A stretch of DNA of 64,000 nt, taken from positions 4,464,001 through 4,528,000 of the forward strand of contig BSBM01000096.1 of NCBI GenBank assembly GCA_027924585.1, written 5' to 3'. The first letter of the stretch is position 1. The number at the start of each line of letters is the position of its first letter. Shown here one piece after another: positions 58,694 to 64,000 of this stretch. The DNA comes from Larix kaempferi (lineage: Eukaryota; Streptophyta; Pinopsida; Pinales; Pinaceae). The notes beneath the pieces are model-generated. The model saw only the letters and a program-made list of their open reading frames with translations, did not search any database and had not been told where the DNA came from. The position numbers and the translations under genes are program-made.

Positions 58694-58892
58694 GAGGAGA
58701 ATATTTTATTGTTATTCCTTGGAGAAGTAATGGATCTAATGAAACAAATATATTTTATTGTAAGAGGGATATGGAGCTCACTTTTATTTAAAGAAGAATA
58801 GGAGGATATTTTATTGTTATTCCTTAGAGAGGTAATGGATATAGGGAAAACAATTATATTTTATTGCAAGAGAGGTGGAGCTCAACTATATT
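58694..58892. repeat. Imperfect tandem duplication of about 107 bp
   Basis: Unit 1 from 58694 and unit 2 from 58801 share GGAGGATATTTTATTGTTAT, TCCTTAGAGAGGTAATGGAT and GGAGCTCA...TTTA in order. Confidence 0.8.
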
Positions 58893-60391
58893 TAAGAGTA
58901 GCTCTCTCATTCATTTGTATGATTGGATTTGGAGAGAACCCCCCTATGAACGTTTGTTGAATAATATTGAATGCAATATAAGTGAAAGACTTTTCTTCCT
59001 TGAAGTGCATATGTTGGATTTGATAATGTTGAATGTGATGTTGGAAATGCTTGCAATAAGACATGCCATGAAGGGATAATCTATAGGTAATTTATTATTC
59101 CCTTTTGGAAGCATCAGTTGAGATTTATTCCATTTTCAATAGCTTTGATATTTATTTGAGGAAATGTCAATAATGCATCATTTTCCTATGTAATGCATAA
59201 TTAAGGCATGATTGCAATAGTGTCCATTCCACCTATATCATGCCTTAATCATATGTAAAGGTTGCCTCATGGTTTGATCCTTCGAATCCATTTCCAATGG
59301 ATAGGCATTAATCTTGATCCATTCATAACCTTTATTTTTTCCTAGACTACAACTTTGGTTTTGCTAGCGTCACTCTTCATATTCACCTTGAGCTGAATGG
59401 TCTAAGCTTTGGTGATACTAAGTTAGAAAATCCCCCCTTGAACTCGAGGATAGCCAACCAAAACTGAGAAAATGGGTGATGAGGTGGAAATGGCCTCCCT
59501 CTTTGTTCATAGGCTAGAAATGCTCTTTTGGACTTTAAATCTCAAATGCTAGTTTATTAAGTAACATACCTAGCATCCACAATTCATTTAAGATGGATGG
59601 GCGCTCATGCTTGGTACCAATCGACTACATTACTTGTATCATATTAGATGACTTCCACTCATGTTTCAACAATAAAACATTTGAAATGGATGGAATGCAA
59701 TGGGAGGTACTTAAGAATGTTTAATGTAATGTGAGCATAAATCATCAAATAAAACTCACTTGGTAGTTAGAGGTAATAACATAACACCGAGTTTGCTCAT
59801 CAAACAATATATATACATAAGTATCCTTGTATTGAAGTATGTTGAAAATTGTATTGTGACAAGCATGGCTTGTATAGTGATTCCTTCCATAAATAGTGTT
59901 ACCCTACCTTACAGTCTTCTATATATTCTTGTGTAAAAATATTTGGTTGTTTTAAAGTTAAGGGATTAGGTTTACTACATAATATTGAAAAAAGTGTTTT
60001 AAATTGGTGATAAGTAATTATCAATAAGTGGTATATTAGCATTGGTGAACTCATTAGCAAATATTCCAAAAGATATGTTGAAAAAAAATAAGGAAAAAAC
60101 TATTTTTTTATGGACGGGAAAAAAATAAAAATAAAAATAATTATCGATATGGTATAACAAAGTATAATATCAAAACCAAATATTGTTGAGGGTCGGGGTT
60201 TGACAAATATTCATTTATATATGGAGCCATTGTCCTTTGAATATTACAGACTTATAATTAACAAAACATTGTATGGGCCTTTAATTTTTTAAGGGCCTAT
60301 TCAAAGCTTTCCAACTAGTAGGAAACTTGTTGGCATGGAGAGTTCGAAATGGAGCTAGATTTAAAATAAGGAGAGACCCCTAGGTTGGATG
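58893..60391. other. Gene-free DNA, nothing recognised
   Basis: No supportable gene or repeat. The open frame at 58864-59079 has no domain. Confidence 0.45.
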
Positions 60392-61794
60392 TGTTGGTCA
60401 AATATAAATCACCTAATCCTCTAATTAATATCCTAGATTTGCAAGACATTCAATATTTGACATATGATGTAAACTATATATAGAATCTGTTAAAGTTACA
60501 GCATAATAAGTCATTCTCCAGGTCAATCTTGTGTGTCAAGATTGAGCCTCGTGTGTCGAGGCAGTGCCTTATAGGAGCCTAAGTTGGACTCGGGAAACTT
60601 GGAGAAGAATCTTCAATTGGACTCAAGAATGGATAAGCTTCATGTGTTGAGGCAAGTGCTTTGTATTTCAAAGTGATGATGTTGTACAGTCTTGTTAGTC
60701 AAGGCTAAGGTCTTGTGTGTCAAGATAGATCCTCATGTGTTGAGGCGGTTCCTCATGTGTTGAGGTGATGCTTTGCATGTCGAAGCATGCATGGTGTGTG
60801 ATGTACTACTAACCATGGTTGAGCTATTAAGTCTCCTCTAGAGACTAGCTGCCTCTAAAGTGAAATACTTTAGCATATAACCACTTGGAATGATAATAGA
60901 ATAATATGATCACATCATTGGAAAAATATCCTTAGTATATTTGATATGATAATTAAGCTGGCACATGTGTACTATGTAGATAAGACAAGAGATAAAGATA
61001 AGATATGATAAGATATGAGAGAATTCGAATTGCACATAAAGAATTAATTAAGAGATAATTTGAATTGTTAAACTTGAGTGAAGACTTCAATAAATCAAAG
61101 AAGAACTTGAATTGATCACTACAATGATGTTAACAAGAACGAATCGGTTAAGAGAGTTAACTAAGTGATAACAAAGAAGATCTAGTTAACTAAGTGTTAT
61201 TGCATGACGACACTTATGTTAAACTAAAAGAAGACACTTGAGTTGCGACACTTGCATGACGACACTTAACTTAACCACCTAACTATGTGGGAAAGCTTTC
61301 AGTTAAGGGGTGAGTTCATCCTAAGAGTCAGTTCAGTGAGTTAATGCATTGCATGAGAAGTGGGGTGCACTTATTCATGCAAGCTTGATGCATCCAGTTA
61401 GAGGGAGAGTTCATCTTGAAGTCAGAAGATAAAAATAGAAGGCGATGCATGAGAAGAATATATAAATATGTTATACAGGATTGATGAATCCAATTTGAAG
61501 CAAATTCTCTTATCTCTTGAAGGAAATGCGCTTCTTCTTTGTGCGGGATATTATTCTGAGTCTCTCTTATTTATCTTTCTCTTGCTTTGTAATTGCACTA
61601 GGGGTGCTTGATGTAAAATACATTCTCTGCTATCTATCAATATACTAAGGAAGGTTTTGTTGGGGTTTTCTCCCTCAAGTCATAGAGGGTTTACCCGGGG
61701 TAAATTCATGTGTTGAATGTGATTGCTTATGTATATGATTGTTATTTGATTTCAAGTAATATTGCAGCTATGAATTAAAGATCAAAAATTAACA
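60392..61794 (+). repeat. Probable 5' LTR of a Ty1/copia element
   Basis: The right edge is set by a primer site at 61795. The sequence before it has a CTTTGTGCGGGATATTATTC to AAGTCATAGAGGGTTTACCC region of the kind found near LTR ends. The left edge (TGTTGGTCAAAT near 60392) is a guess. Length would be about 1.4 kb. The 3' LTR lies outside the window. Confidence 0.5.
60527..60786 (+). repeat. Cluster of eight short hairpins
   Basis: Hairpins at 60527-60541, 60546-60562, 60637-60653, 60691-60704, 60711-60725, 60731-60745, 60751-60765 and 60770-60786. Most have the loop core TGTGT between arms that pair, while the arms themselves differ: TCTTG/CAAGA, GCCTCG/CGAGGC, CCTCA/TGAGG and GCTTTG/CGAAGC. 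Confidence 0.75.
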
Positions 61795-61806
61795 TTGTAT
61801 CAAAGC
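61795..61806 (+). promoter_or_regulatory. Primer-binding site of the copia element
   Basis: TTGTATCAAAGC against the initiator-Met site TGGTATCAGAGC, followed by TCAGGGTGTG. Position just before gag fits. Confidence 0.65.
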
Positions 61807-61900
61807 TCAGGGTGTGAAAGAGCTAAGTTCAGCAATCAAGATTGATCCTACTTAGATCCTAAGTGTGCACAGTACTTGAAGAACAACGGCCTCAATCTCA

Positions 61901-62730
61901 GTGAAACTGGAAGACCGTGTTGAAGGAACTTCGAACTTCAATACTTGGAAGGCTAGGGTCCTGAATATCTTAAAAGAGCATGATTTGGATGGATATATAT
62001 CCAGTATTATTAAAGAGACTACTTCTACTGCAGGGTGCATTACCTTCAAGAATAATCAATCTAAATCAAAGAGAATCATTTATGATTCTGTGAAAGACAA
62101 CTTGATGCTCGTCATCACTCCATTAAAGACTGCAACGGAATAGTTTGACACTTTGAAAAATATTTATAAGAAGAAGGCGCCTAGTCAAAAGAGAGCATTG
62201 AAGAACAAACTTTGAAATATGAAAATGGAAAAGGATGAAGCTATGGCTTTCTTCTTCACTAAGATCTCTCAAGTAAGAGATCAACTCATGAGCATTGGTG
62301 TGATGGTCAATGATCATGATTCCATACAAACCATTTTCGATGGTCTTCCATATTCATGGGAGACATTCTTGGCTGCAATAAATGGTCGAGAAGTGACACC
62401 TAATTTTGAGAGACTGTGGCATGATTTCCTACAAGAAAAAGGGAAAATCCATAGCAAGTATACTGCGACCAAGGAAGAGAACCTCGCTCTTGCGGCACGG
62501 ATGAAAAGAGGTAAGAAATCCCACAAGAAATTCTCTCATCAAAAGGAGAATGATTTCATAAGTCTAAAGTTAAATGTTTCAATTGCAATAAGAAGAGTCA
62601 TTATGCAAGAGAATGTCGTGCAAATAAAAGAGGAAATTTCAAGGGTAGGTTTCATGCTTCTACTGCTATAGAAGATGAACCTACAAGAAAGAATCATATC
62701 GATGATCAAGAGACGAGGAAGGATTAATAT
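61901..62730 (+). pseudogene. Gag of the Ty1/copia element
   Basis: Opens with RVEGTSNFNTWKARVLNIL (copia Gag start) and, after a stop at about 62142, continues KMEKDEAMAFFFTKISQVRD, GVMVNDHDSIQTIFDGLPYS and FERLWHDFLQEKGK, the UBN2-type Gag domain. A frame change near 62550 leads to an intact zinc knuckle, CFNCNKKSHYAREC (62575-62616, CX2CX4HX4C). One stop and one frameshift, otherwise well kept. Confidence 0.88.
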
Positions 62731-64000
62731 ATTGTCTCAACCCTTTCTGAATCCATTACCACTAGTGCTGAGACATGGCTGGTGGACAGTGGCGCATCCA
62801 AGCACATGACTAGATATAGGAGCGTTATCACGGATCCAAAGGAAAAGAAGTTTTTCTATAAGGTGGAGCTTGGAGATAACACCACATATTCAATCCAAGG
62901 TATTAGATCCACTTCTTTTCAGTTGGATTCGGGAGATGTATTGCATGTGGATGAAATTATGTTTGTCCACGGATTGAAGAAGAACCTCTTGTCTATTTTG
63001 GTTCTATAAGATAAAGGATTCAGAGTTATCTTTATCGACAACAAAGCGCTCATGTGGCCTAAGCATGAAGACTTGAACTTTGCATCTACGATTGGAGTTA
63101 GAGAGAGGCCTCTACAAATTTCCAGGAAATCTCATTCAAACCATGATCCATGACACAGTCAATCCGTGTGAGTTGTGGCATAGAAAGCTTGGTCATCTCC
63201 ATTTCAAAGCACTACCTATATTGTAGAAGATGGTGAAAGGTATGCCCATATTTAAATCTAAATTTGATAGTGTTTGTAGAGGTTGCGCTCTTGGAAAGAA
63301 CATTAAGAAGATTTTTTCAAGTAGTACCAAAAAATTCAAAGGGATCCTTGAATTAATTCATTCTTATCTATGTGGTCCTATGTCTACACCCTCCTTGAGT
63401 GGTTATTTGTATTATGTGCTTTTCATAGATGACGTCTCTCGCAATTCATGAATTTATTTTCTGAAAGCAAATAGTGAAACTTTCAACAAGTTTCAAGAGT
63501 TTAAAGAACTGGAAAACACATTCGTGCTTTTAGATCTGATAATGGAGGAGAGTTTGAGTGCCATGATTTCAACGACTTCTGTCGAGATGCAGGAATAAAA
63601 AGACAGTTGACTATACCCTACAACCCCCAGTATAATGGGGTTGGTGAAAGAAAGAACAGAACAATATGTGAGGCTACAAAATCCGTGATGGATGATTAGG
63701 ATATTCCCACATCCTTATGGGCAGAAGCCTCCAACGTTGCTATTTATATTTAGAACAAAATCCCTCATGATATCTCAGGGATAAAAGACTCATGAAGAGG
63801 TTTTCATTGGTGAAAAACCAGATGTTGGACACTTGAAGATTATTGAGTGTCATGTCTACATACATGTACCAAAAGAGAAGAGGACAAATATGGATCCATC
63901 CGGAAAGAAAGGAACATTTGTTGGATATAGTGAATCCTCCAATGCTTACAAAATCTATGTTCGAAGACAAAGAAACATTGAAGTCAACAAAGATGCAACA
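62731..64000 (+). pseudogene. Protease and integrase of the Ty1/copia element, cut by the window end
   Basis: Protease: TWLVDSGASKHMTRYRSVI with the DSG active site, then VHGLKKNLLSILVL. Pre-integrase and zinc-binding part: LWHRKLGHLHFKAL and CRGCALGKN (HHCC kept). Integrase core: the first Asp is lost (HSYLCGPMS, normally HSDLCGPM); the second lies in SDNGGEFE and the Glu in NGVGERKNRT is kept. A stop after the core (MDD then TAG) and others follow. The tail (GTFVGYSESSNAYKIYV) runs to the window end; RT and RNase H lie beyond. Confidence 0.88.

Overview
This is nuclear DNA of a land plant: one intact, intron-containing host gene sits in a sea of nested and decayed retrotransposons. The host gene is rbcS (26016-26780, minus strand), the nuclear gene for the small subunit of RuBisCO, with a plastid transit peptide and two short GT-AG introns. 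Its mature protein (short loop before the [13 protein letters not shown] stretch, [16 protein letters not shown] ending) reads to me more like a fern or other non-flowering plant than an angiosperm; that placement is an inference from remembered family features, not a search. No bacterial system, CRISPR array or operon is present.

Layout. 1-2877: gene-free, with a foldback repeat, a 30-bp triplication and an old tandem array whose units have diverged strongly but still keep a 96-97 bp period. 2878-18024: a 15.1-kb Ty3-type LTR element on the plus strand (two 760-bp LTRs), split by a younger 4.7-kb Ty3 element (4367-9097, minus strand, exact 5-bp target duplication, 385-bp LTRs nearly identical). 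The older element has a five-knuckle Gag, an extra capsid-like module between protease and reverse transcriptase, an internal deletion in RNase H and a 350-bp tandem duplication over the integrase tail. The younger one has lost its RT core and integrase core and must be non-autonomous. 18025-24260: gene-free DNA, then a decayed Ty1/copia pol and LTR (minus). 24461-24691: TA microsatellite and a tRNA-derived SINE-like head. 26016-27066: rbcS and its promoter.

27741-36100: LINE RNase H fragment, LTR-like debris, a 40-bp minisatellite, and a chaperonin-60 pseudogene lying just inside a minus-strand LTR/primer-binding site. 36097-42600: a nearly complete but dead L1-type LINE (ORF1, endonuclease, RT, zinc-binding domain, RNase H) interrupted by a putative solo LTR; a second LINE RNase H follows. 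43393-46705: a large inverted repeat with 560-bp arms that each carry a tRNA-derived SINE. 47067-47636: copia integrase fragment. 47637-54558: a Ty3 element (minus) with readable gag, RT, integrase and chromodomain-like tail; its long LTRs contain tRNA-like sequences and the 3' LTR is cut short. 54559-60391: gene-free, with AT-rich and tandem/inverted repeats. 60392-64000: 5' LTR and gag-pol of a Ty1/copia element (plus) running off the window; its LTR holds a cluster of eight short hairpins with compensating base changes.

The only gene likely to make a functional host protein is rbcS. All retroelement reading frames seen carry stops or frameshifts. All alignments here were made by eye, so boundaries of old repeats are approximate.
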